Shown here: positions 42,931 to 53,300 of the stretch, in pieces
Position numbering within the stretch: the stretch's first letter is position 1
Layout of the letters: every line of letters begins with the position of its first letter
Assembly (NCBI RefSeq): GCF_963675165.1
Contig: NC_087390.1
Span: 5,514,750-5,578,749 of the forward strand
DNA length: 64,000 bases
Origin: Halichondria panicea
Lineage: Eukaryota; Porifera; Demospongiae; Suberitida; Halichondriidae
Reading direction: 5' to 3'
The notes under the pieces: generated by a model
What the model was told of the DNA's origin: nothing
Seen by the model: only the letters and a program-made list of their open reading frames with translations
The model's database searches: none
Made by a program: the position numbers and the translations under genes

Positions 42931-45380
42931 ATGTCACAGTCAACTTTATGTCAGTCCTCCCAGTACAGAGCTATTCAGAACCTCTATGCTGACTTAGTGG
43001 AAGCTATCTATCCAGAAATACAAAACATTATGGCCAAAGCATTCAGCAAGAATATAATTGGAAAAGAACTACTGGATATATCCATGGAATCGAGTATTAC
43101 AGCTAATCATAAAGCTAAAATGTTTATGTCTGCTATTGTTTCTCGAATAAAGCTCGACAGTAATGCTTTCGATGTATTCCTGAAGCTGTTGAAAAAAGTA
43201 GAATCATTGGAGTACATGCAAGAACGTTTAGAACAAGAAGTGGCTAACCTTCAGCGTGAATCAGCTTCGAATCTACTTTCAGATGATACTACTGATGTCC
43301 AAAGCGATACACAACAGTTACTACCTAACCTTGATCCGTCTGAGGAAATTGAGCTCATTGCTCCTGCTGAGGAGAACTCAGACTTAGAAGTAAGTTGTGT
43401 TGTCCGATTGTATGATTGTAATGTGATTATTGATAGAGAATGGTTGTTTGTTCAGGAACCCCATGACATGCGACAGGGAGAAGAAGGCCAGTATTACACA
43501 GCCAAAGAGATTCAATTCTTAAACAAAAGTGAGACCAATTTTGAGTAACTGGGTTTACAGAATTTAATAGAACAGGTTAAATCACAGGGCGCGTGTATAT
43601 AGCTACCATTATTTCCTGGTTGCCCAGAAATTCCTCCCCCCAGGAGCTTGCTGAGAAAAATGGGTTGGGCTTCTATCAAGCAGCCCTGCCCACCTTTTCT
43701 GTCTGCAATCAGTCATCATGCAGAGATAGCAAAGCATTAGCAAAGCGTTTCACGTTGTCACATCCTTTGGCTTTGTCCCAGCTATAGGAATCAATTCTGC
43801 TCCAGTATTGTATTTCTCAGACTCAGGTTCTAAGCACAACTTTATTCAGGAAGTAGATCTACTACAATCCCAGAGGAAGAATGTTTTAATCATAAAGCTG
43901 CTTCCGGAGGACTTTAATTGAATTCCATTCATCTGCTTTTCCTTTAGTATCTCCAATTCGCATGGAGCTATATATATAGCTGAGTGGAATTCAATTAAAG
44001 TCCTCCGGAAGTATAGCTTTATGATTATTTTGATCCTGACGATCCTCCTCTGCTACAATATCCCAACCACATGAAACTTCTCGTTCAATTGTGCTCATGC
44101 AGCTAGACATAATAGCTTGGAATTGACACCTGCATGCCTTTTAGCTATAATTATAACTTAAAGACAATGAACACAAGCAGTAAGGTGTGCCCCAGGGTGT
44201 GGCAACGGAAGTTTATACAGTAATAAACCACTCAGTCTCTATTTGGCTAGTAAGATAGGAAGTTTAAACAATTTCACAGACACTACTGCGCCTCCTATAT
44301 TGGGAAACCCTGTCTTGAAAGTCTGGCTACGCCCCTTTACGAAGCAATTACATAGCTGAGTGTGCAATGAATTACTGAGTGTGCAATTACTGCTTGCATG
44401 CATTTACTTTAATTATGTACCCTTTATAGGATACTTCTCGCTTGGGCAATGTTACACAGGTATGTGGTGCTATAGTGTATAGTGTATACATGTATGCAAT
44501 TAAGGATCCGAGTGGAGTAATTTATGATTTATTTACTTCATTGTTCGACCTATCATGAATATAGTATATCTACTTCTGGCTGTTTCTTTGTACGCTGTTG
44601 GGACTGTTGGAATTGGATTAGGTAATATAAGTTGAATTAACTTGGAATGATATGTATACCGTTTCAGAGGGAAATTTTCGCGGGTGCAAATTTCGCTATT
44701 TGGCTCCAGAGTCCTGAGCAAAAATGTTCATGGGTTCTATTATTATGCATGTGAAATACCGGTGCGTGGGAGTTTATCCCAGTTTTAATTTTCGTGTTAA
44801 ACTGCTCTGCCCTCGAAAAACGCGAAATTTTGCACTCCACGAAAATTTCCCGCTATAAAGTATCTTAATTAATTTTGGTGTGTTCTATTCATTAGGAGTG
44901 CGTATAATTGCTGGTATGGATGACTGCAAGTCAGTGTCAATAACAGTTTATGGAAAGACTCAGCTGATCGGTTTACTGAATGCTGGATATGGTGCATTTG
45001 TACTACTAGTCGGAGTTTCTTTGAATTTGATTGCCACGTTTTTTGCTCTACTAACTCCATATCTTTGCTGTAGATTGTTTGGAAAGTGTCAACATCGAGG
45101 ATGGAGAGTTCCATTATGTATTGGTGCTCTGTTAGGAATTTGTGGTTTGATCACTGCTGGCGCTACTGCAATTTACTCTGTTATTGCTGGTGCGTCTTTT
45201 TATCCTCTTACACAGCAGGAGTTTGAAATTCCTTACTGTTTTAGAATTCATTACTACTCAACTTTTGTATTCCTTCTTATCACACATGTACTGACATCAG
45301 TTGTTGCAGCTGTGTGTCTTATCGCTTTCTTGATTAAGTGTATTTTTGCTTTAATTAAGTGCACTATCTTTAGTAATTAA
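42931..45380 (+). CDS. Gene C: CARD-like plus four-transmembrane protein
   Basis: Exons 42931-43389, 43456-43528, 44430-44459, 44565-44621 and 44896-45380 join in frame to 367 residues. Residues about 15-100 form an all-helical death-fold-like domain (LYADLVEAIYPEIQNI, ELLDISMESSITANHKAKMF, FDVFLKLLKKVESLEYMQ), most like CARD/DED. A Glu/Gln-rich helix and acidic linker follow (about 100-178). Four hydrophobic spans lie near 188-210, 237-262, 282-303 and 328-360; loops 1 and 3 carry MDDCKS and QQEFEIPYC, and the protein ends in a short basic tail. Splicing to 43437 instead of 43456 would frameshift, so 43456 is chosen. Gene B is its close but broken copy; gene A is a distant relative of the same design. 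Membrane tethering of a death-fold adaptor is the inferred role. Confidence 0.68.
43888..44027. repeat. Inverted repeat in intron of gene C
   Basis: About 42 bases at 43888-43930 (TAAAGCTGCTTCCGGAGGAC...) pair with 43982-44027 (GTCCTCCGGAAGTATAGCTT...) with few mismatches, around a 50-base loop. Not present in gene B. Confidence 0.75.
44658..44866. mobile_element. Palindromic MITE, 'TTTTCGTGGG' family, copy 3
   Basis: ACCGTTTCAGAGGGAAATTTTCGCGGG at left, CCACGAAAATTTCCCGC at right; in the intron before the last exon of gene C and absent from gene B. Confidence 0.65.
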
Positions 45381-45634
45381 AATGTTCTGCATAATTATTT
45401 ATTTTTCTCAATGAAAATACACCCACTCTATATAAAGTACATGAGCGTATATAGTGCCTGCATGTACAAACAAAGAATAAAAATAACACTGTATACGTAA
45501 CAGTTATTATAAGTAATATACATAGCTAATAAAAATTCTACCAGCAAAAATTTAAAGAGCAAATCTAACGGTAGCCTCGATCCCAGGCCGAGTTTTCGCT
45601 TTTATAACGGTTAGGCGAACAACTAGGCCTGGTA

Positions 45635-45831
45635 CAGTTGAGCCTCGGTTATCCGAATCCCGGTTATCCGAATCCTCGATTATCCGAATGCTAGAGCATA
45701 GTGCAATCTGAGCATGCGCAGTAGGAAATTGCCCACGTGGCTGGCAAAAAGCCAGCTTTTGATTATCCGAATATTTCACTTACCCGAATGGGCCCGGGGA
45801 CAAAGGTGTTCGGATAACCGAGGCTCAACTG
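45635..45831. mobile_element. 197-bp pogo-type MITE nested in 45572-47588
   Basis: CAGTTGAGCCTCGGTTATCC to GGATAACCGAGGCTCAACTG with TA on both sides. The sister element shows the uninterrupted GGCCTGGTACTAGTTGTC. TATCCGAATCC is repeated inside. Confidence 0.9.
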
Positions 45832-45865
45832 TACTAGTTGTCTGCGCATGTGTCAGTCGTTTGTC

Positions 45866-46630
45866 CAGAGATACAAAAGAAAGGGGATTGGAAACGAAAT
45901 TTTTACGAAATTTTTGCGTGAAGCATTCCGTGTTATAGGGCGTGGCTAAAACTACAAAGGATTATATTTATAGTCAGCATGCTCATTACCAGTCTTGACT
46001 GCTCTACAATGTGCTATACATAGAAACAGTGAAATTGATCATTTTTAATGTTGATTTTTCTAAAAAGTAAAGAGAATTTAGCTCTAAAAAGTCGACTAAG
46101 CCATGCAGCCACTATTACTAGACAAATAAATGCTATGCAAGAAGAAATAGCCTTTACTATGAAGTCGTAGGAGGGACAGGCCCGTGGTGTGTCTAAAAGT
46201 ATACTAAAGCAGTTTGAAGGACTATACTGCAAACGTTTATGAACAGTACAGCTTATTTATAGCATGAAGCCATTCTATGTAGCACTTAGATACATAATAA
46301 CCAAGTCAAGCAATGTCCTTTGCTGTTTTGACTTCACAGGAGGGACAGAGAAAAGTTGACATAGAGTAATTCAAGCTAAACTCAAAAAAATTGGAAACAG
46401 AGTAAAGACAACGGACTTAGAGCTTGTCAGTGGTATAAGCTTACTTCTCTCAAGTATCTCCCAGGCCCTGAGTGATCTCTAGTGGATAGGAGAGCTAGAA
46501 ACCAGGGATACAAAACTTTTCCATGTAATTATTTGCGAGCGCAATAATTACACGGAGTGCTTCACCGGATGTCAGTCCTTTTACATAGGGCGTGGGCGGT
46601 CGTTTCCAATCCCTTTCTTTTGTATCTCTG
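45866..46630. mobile_element. 765-bp TIR element nested in 45572-47588
   Basis: CAGAGATACAAAAGAAAGGG to CCCTTTCTTTTGTATCTCTG, flanked by GTTTGTC repeated on both sides (7 bp). The sister element lacks it (CAGTCGTTCGTCAGATTC). Parts recur inverted at 55181-55480. Confidence 0.88.
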
Positions 46631-47588
46631 GTTTGTCAGATTCTGACAATGGATATTCTCGTTCACTTTCGTGACATTTATATTCGTGTACTATCGTGTA
46701 CTAGAAGTCAGTTCCCGTTTTATCATTATTGGAATGGCTCTTAGCTGAAGCTTCTCTCTTCTCTGAAGCTTAGAAAACATTATTCTGAAGACTGAACAAC
46801 AAGGGAAGAGGTATAATCAAGCTTGTTAAGGTCAGACATTTTTGTGTGGGCCCTGTGCTATGAAATCTTGTTTATGTTTGGCAAGATCAAGCTAGGTAGA
46901 CTATAGTTTCATCATTAATAGGTGGATCAAGTGAAGAGTGTGAGCTAGAGAAGTTGGTGCTGCCATCATCAGCTCGTTGACAATGACACTATAACCTGTT
47001 TAATACGAGAAATTTAATAGATCTACACGTGTTTAGAATGTCTACTTCTCTGTACAGGAGCAATGGCTAATATCCAGCTATCCCAACAGTGCTCCTCTTG
47101 GCTATACTAACGGACGAGACTGGACAGTTTGAGGTAAGGGTTTAACCGTCTTTGGTTTCTTTAATAATTATTGTCCTATACTTACAGGACTGAAGTATGA
47201 CCTGCTCGTTCGAGCGTTGCTGGGTAGCTCAGAGGCATCAAGAGAATCTACGTTTTCTCAAGAGTTACGAGTTGGGGCCTAGAATCAGAGAAGTCCAGCA
47301 GCCTGCTAAATCTTTTTGAAACGTGGCCTTCAATCAACCTGAAGTTGCCCTGGGTCACTGTAATCGTGCTGCAGCACAATTGGCAACTCCCCAGGCCCTT
47401 GTGAAGCAGCTCTCTATGTGAATCTTTTGTGTACTCACTCTGTGCATTTTCTGTGTACAAATTTCGATTATAAATATTTTTGCCGACCACAAATACAATG
47501 AAAATTTGACGCATGCGCAGACAACTAGTACCAGGCCTTGTTCACCTAACCGTTATAAAAGCGAAAACTCGGCCTGGGATCGAGGCTA

Positions 47589-48021
47589 ATCTAACGGGTG
47601 CATGGCAATGACTGCATATATACTCTCTCCTGGGGGGTGTGGCACTTATCTCGGCTTATAATTGTACTCTTGATTTTCCCATAATTATATACTGAAATTT
47701 CATAATAATTTCCAAGCAGTGCATGGATTCCCTCCTTGATCTCACATTGTGGGTCCTGGAGAACCAAATTTAATCATGTAACATAATATTATGGAACACG
47801 ATAATTATCTAGTGATTATGTTAAGTACATTAAAGAATCCTAAAGCCCTAACACATCCGGATTCAAGTAACTACTCACCTCATACTCCATCATGCACCTG
47901 TGCAGCTATCCTTAATACGACATGTCAATTGAATATTGCTATTGTTACTGCATGCACATGCACCTGTTGTTTGTTCCATTGCATGAATATCAACATGATC
48001 ATGAATGTATTTACTGCAGGT
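47589..48021. other. Spacer between two large TIR elements, no gene seen
   Basis: AT-rich sequence ending in the 9-bp target duplication ACTGCAGGT of the next element. No supported exon. Confidence 0.5.
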
Positions 48022-48220
48022 TAGCCTCGATTCCAAGCCGCTGAGAAAGACGGCCTGGTATACACTGTTTACGCATGCGCCAGAATTACCCAGAATCTAG
48101 GTAATCGTAAATTGTAGTATATTTATCAGTATTCTTATTCCGCATTAGTTTGTAAAACATTGATATCCATTTCATTTATAATGATGTCATTGAAAAAAGA
48201 AATCTAGTCCAAGTTGTGTA

Positions 48221-48574
48221 ATGGCTGCTACCTTCTCTTCTGCTCTCGCGTACGCGTTATCCTGTGTTGGAAAACCAGGTCTAGTCTTGAAAGACAAGCA
48301 GCTGGAGGCGTTGAAGTGTCTGTACGCTGGTGTTTATGTGGGTACCGTACCGACCGGCTATGGCAAGTCCCAGCAGAGAGCAAGTCCATCTGCTTTCCAG
48401 ACACTCCCTTTCTTGATTGATGTGAAGCTTGACAGGACCAGTGCACCTCTCTCTGAAAGAAGTGTTGTGATGGTGATTTCTCCTCTTGTTTCTCTGAGTG
48501 AAGCCATCTTTAAAGTGTTAGTGTGTCTGTTCGACGTTCAGTGCCATTCTCTCTGGAAGGAAGTATTGTTGTGA
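48221..48574 (+). pseudogene. RecQ-like helicase N-terminal fragment inside a transposon
   Basis: 117 residues from ATG 48221. LKDKQLEALKCLYAG resembles the RecQ motif 0 region, VPTGYGKS is Walker A (motif I), and FQTLPFLIDVKL and VVMVISPLVSL match the motif Ia region. About 20 bases that look inserted (QQRASPSA) separate Walker A from the FQTLPFL block. No DEAH box, motif III or C-terminal helicase lobe is seen before the stop, so it is a fragment of a protein normally over 400 residues. Further exon-like sequence follows at 48590-48720. A decayed relative is at 23303-23480. Confidence 0.75.
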
Positions 48575-49107
48575 CATTTGCCGAAAATTGGTCACAGAGT
48601 AAGTACGTGGTATCTGATCCGAGAACTGTGTGGCCTGAATGTGTTTACAATCCGAGGGACTTGTGTGTATCCGATCCGAGGGACTTGTTGCTTGAGTGTG
48701 TATCCGGACTTGTTGCTTGAGTGTGTATTAATGGATAGTGCGCTCAATGGTAAATCTATTGTGTAAATCAATAAGTAGTCCTCACATTATGTTACGTCAC
48801 AGCCACTGTACTTATCCACATTTATTTTTTACCACAGGTTTAACTAATTTCTTATGAGATTAACTTGTCGCCTGAGTGTGTATCCGATCCGAGCCTCAAG
48901 TTAATGAATAAATCTACAGAGCTGATGTTTTACTTAGCTGTCTCTGTCTACAGTATATACAGAGAGGTAGCCTCTCCTTTTTCTTTTTTCTGTTCTTTAT
49001 CAATAAGATAAAATACTGTTTAACGTTCAATGAGATAAAATACGGTAAATAATAAATTAATTGTCCACCCACACGCCAACAGTAAATACCAGGCCCACTA
49101 TTCAAGT

Positions 49108-49863
49108 TAGACTCGCAAGCCACTCCCTTTTCTCTGATTGGACGGGGGCGGGAGAAAAGGGACTGGTGACTCTGGGACACATTTTGTGTCTCTACCAGAA
49201 TTTGGGTAGAGATTATTCATTGATTTTTCCACGTGATCCAAAAATTGCGTGAGGTTAAGTAGAATTGCGTAGCCTGCAAAAGTGATCGCGGGCTTCTTAG
49301 CTACAGTTTAAGAATGGATGCTAGTGCTAGAAAAGAGAAGATGATGGAGTAATAACATCATCAGGCATTCAGCTAGGATATAGTCATCTAAGACACCAGC
49401 AGAGATTAGCTTGTTTTAGTTTTACGTGATGAGAACTGGCAGCCGAAAGTCATTGGTTGCCTAAAGCTTTTAATAACCTGTACAATACAAGACAGATAAT
49501 GGCAGACGGCAGCAGTTGAATTGAGAGTAGTCAGACTTGTACAAGCTGTCTTAAATCGCTGCCACTCCTCAGTTCAAAGAAGGACTGCCAAGATTTCTAC
49601 GTTCATCAGCTGTTCCATGCTAATCCACAAGTTGTGGCACAACAGACACTGGTACAAGGATCTATAAAATCAAAAGGCTGGCTAGATAGATCTGTATACT
49701 TGTCTTCTGTGTGTCTTTAGCCTTTGACACATCAGAATAAATTGGATAATTTGCACGTGACATTAATAGCATTCCTGATTTACACAAGCTGTAGCCCAGA
49801 GTCACCAGTCCCTTTTCTCCCTCCCCCGTCCAATCAGAGAAAAGGGAGTGGCTTGCGAGTCTA
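49108..49863. mobile_element. MULE-like element with about 65-bp TIRs, nested
   Basis: TAGACTCGCAAGCCACTCCC, then TTTTCTCTGATTGGACGGG, at the left; the right end is the inverse. Host sequence CTATTCAAG is repeated at 49098-49106 and 49864-49872 (9 bp), typical of Mutator-like transposons. No long frame inside. Confidence 0.85.
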
Positions 49864-50364
49864 CTATTCAAGGGGCTGGAGTCGAGGCTAACTGCAGGTC
49901 TACTATACATCCGAGCCATCACCATTATGAGGTGATTATAATTGGCACTTGATAGGAATTTTCTCACCAATCCTCCCCCTTGAGTCAACAACACACACTT
50001 TGTGAATCTAATTGCAGACTTTGAAGGCGTTATTATACTATCGCTAACGCTGTGACTGTTATAAACAATGATATTGATCGTATGCAAGCCTTGATTTAAG
50101 CTAGTGATGTTACAGATCGAGACATTAGAAGCAAGTCACTGTCTGAAATGAGGTTAGTACACATACATGCATGACCACCATGTACCATGCAATGCCATGC
50201 ACTGTTGTTTTTCACTGTTTATATATATGCCAGCTAATGCATGTAATATCATGCATTTGGCATGAATTGTATATCGTTATTATAACAACATTAACATTAT
50301 CATGCACGCAGATGCATGCACACCTTATAATTATTATAGGCTACTACTAACTATATATGTATGC

Positions 50365-53300
50365 ATGGCTACACTTATGTTATCTCCCCGTGCACTGTCA
50401 CATGCATACATTGATGAACCACTCAGTCTCTATTTGGCTAGTAAGAATGGCCGTGACCAAGAAGTGCTTAGCCTGCTACAGAGTGGATATTCACCCAACA
50501 GTGACTACGACTCACTCCCTCACACATTCCAAACTAGGCCAGTTCATACTAGAGAACATGGTAGAGAAACTCCACTGCACATGGCATGTGCTTACAACCA
50601 TTTCCGCAGTGCAGAGCTACTCATAAAGTTTGGAGCCATTGTAGCTGCTACAGATAACATTGGCTGGACCCCTTTACACTGGGCAAGTGCTAACAACAGT
50701 GAGGCAACTGCTAAGCTGTTACTGCAACACCACTGTCCCACAGGTGAGCAGGGTTCTATCCAGTATAGGGGTGAGGAGGGGGAGCTTCTCCCCTGAACAT
50801 TTCACTCCCCTGCTCCCCCCAAACATCCTCACCTCACAATCTTATTGCTCACTATTAGGTAGCAACCTTGATTATAATGATTACATTAACATTATTGTAT
50901 TAACATTATTACCCAACCTACTGTGCATGATTTCATGCTCAGCTCATGCATGTTTAACTAACCATGCATGCAGATATCACAGACAAGGATGGACACACTG
51001 CTGCTGATCTGGCCAGAAGGAATGGGCACTATGCTCTGGCCGACTATGTGGAGGCATTCCAGCCTGGACCTAGAGGTGAGTTTGGCCGTTAACTTGTATA
51101 TATATGTATACAGTAAAAACACATTAGTTACTGTACGTAACATAAAACGAAACGCATCCTTTGAAATTTCATGTAGAAATAACATAAAAATTTCTGTCAT
51201 TTTTTAACACTAAAATACAATGATAATTATGTATCTCAGGTTAAGGCCGTTTTTTCTTGAATTTGAAGAAAAAGTGTACTATAAAGAACTAGTGTTCAAG
51301 CTGGCGCTGTGCTAATGCCTCTCGCCATGTTTTTGCTTTCGCTCAAAAATATTAGAGTGTTATCTATAATGAATTTTATTAAAGTTAGCTTATCTATATA
51401 AAGTCACTGAGAAGAAAAGACTTATTTACGTGCATCTATTGTTGTTATTTATTGTATTATGTGGCTTACCAGGACCTCAAGAAAGAAGAAAATTGATTCT
51501 TCCAGGATCTGTAGTTCAGTGTATATAATATCTAAGAAGAAAAGACCGGTGTACATGCATATTGTTATCTATATTGTTATATGGTAGTGTTTGTGGCTTA
51601 CCAGGCCCTCAAGACAAAGATGATTCTGCCAGGAGGATCTGGATATCTGGATCTTGGATATTATTTCTCACACATTGAATGAGCGCGCATGCGCATTACA
51701 TCCACAGGAATAATTAAAAGGGTGTGTCCAAAGAGATCAATTTCACAAATGCTACTGCTAGCTAGCTAAACAGTAGCCTCGATCCCAGGCCGAGTTTTCG
51801 CTTTTATAACGGTTAGGCGAACAACTAGTTGTAAAAGCGAAAACTCGGCCTGGGATCGAGGCTAATGATTTGTATGCTTATTGTACAAAATACGTGATAG
51901 CAGCCCTAAATATCCACTTGGTTTCTATTACACTGTAGTAAGAGCTTTTGATACTAAGATTGAACTATGAAAGTGATTATTGGAGGCAGCAAGTTAATGT
52001 ACACAACAAGGCAGTAACCATGGCAACAGTGTTATCATCCTGATCCATTTTACGTATAATATTATAATAAGAATCCCGAATATAAAGGTACACAATGAAA
52101 CCATTACACAATGACAATGAAGAGACTGCAATGCACCCTCATTTATGGCCAATATTTGTGAAACGGCCTTAACCAACCTGAGATCTCAGTACGTAATTAT
52201 AACATAAGTGTTTTTGCTGTGTATAATTATAGTATTATAGTTTATATACTTAGCAGGTGTATATTAGTCAGTGGTACACACAAGTCATATTCTAGGTGAT
52301 ACGTCCATAAAGATATTATGATAACCCTCCAGTTTACATAGCCCTCAATATTATAAATACAACAATGACAATACCGCATGCAGGATAGACTATTATATGT
52401 AGGTCCTCTGCCTTTGTACCCAACACTGGAACAGCTCAGTAAGCTGGATTGTGATAGTCCCGCACTTCGTCTCGGTGCTCGCATATTGAACGTGGGTGAT
52501 TGCTTTGAGAATTTTCGGTCGCGGCCCCGGACCACCGGCTACTATCTCTCAACAGAAACTCTCCGTATAGCCAAAATCAAGAATATTGACATGCAGTGGA
52601 AGGATATTGTGGAAGGTCTATTGGGCATTAGAGAAAGAGGATTGGTATATACTGTGCTCCAGGAGTATAGTTACTCAGGTAGGTACGCTGTTTTTTGCTT
52701 GAAATTGAAGAAAACGTGTAGTATAAAAAACTACCATTTTTTGTAAATCTCGTCAATTACACATTATTTTTTCCAAAATGTATTGAATACCTTTCATCTG
52801 ATAGCATTATTACCATAGTTACTATCTTGGTATGTGCGTTAACTGTGACCAAACACGTGAATATGCTGCCTCCAATACCAAGTTGTAGAAAACTATGTTG
52901 GTATCAGAAGAAAGCTTAAGATCTACTAGAAACAATCCGGATATTTGGTATGAACTCATTCTAGCTCTGATTACAGCAAATTTATTGAATAAAATGCTCA
53001 AAAATTGTGAAAATGTTGTATGCCTACTGTAAAAAATACGTGATAGCAGCCCTAAATATCCACTTGGTTTCTATTGTACTGTAGTAAAAGCTGATACTAA
53101 GATTGTACCATGAAAGTGATTATTGGAGGCAGCGTTCTTTGGTTTAAGTAAATAGCAAGTTAACGTATGCAACAAGGTAGTAACCATGGCAACGATGTTA
53201 TCATCCTGATCCATTTTAAATATGAATCCCGAATATAAAGGTACACAGTGAAACCATTACACAATAACAATGAATGGATTGCAATACACCCTCATTTATG

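Larger units (their letters stand above)
45572..47588. mobile_element. TAGCCTCGA-family element, sister of 38632-39715, with two nested insertions
   Basis: TAGCCTCGATCCCAGGCCG to CGGCCTGGGATCGAGGCTA, with ATCTAACGG repeated on both sides (9 bp). Outside the two nested elements it follows the 38632-39715 copy closely (for example GGATATTCTCGTTCACTTT and GGAGCAATGGCTAATATCC). No complete protein frame. Confidence 0.88.
48022..49890. mobile_element. TAGCCTCGA-family element carrying a RecQ-like helicase fragment
   Basis: TAGCCTCGATTCCAAGCCG to GGGGCTGGAGTCGAGGCTA with ACTGCAGGT repeated at 48013-48021 and 49891-49899 (9 bp). The subterminal GAGAAAGACGGCCTGGTATAC and CCAGGCCCACTATTCAAG complete the long ends. 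The helicase fragment is at 48221, and a second transposon is inserted at 49108-49863. Confidence 0.88.

Noticed and set aside
48523-48766. Short frames repeating the unit CYPIRGTC / VSDPRDL
   Set aside because: They come from a small tandem repeat (GATCCGAGGGACTTG) inside the transposon, not a protein repeat with any support.
50040-50155. Possible earlier ankyrin exon (NDIDRMQAL-like)
   Set aside because: The reading frame contains a stop right after the match and the splice borders are poor; at most a decayed exon.
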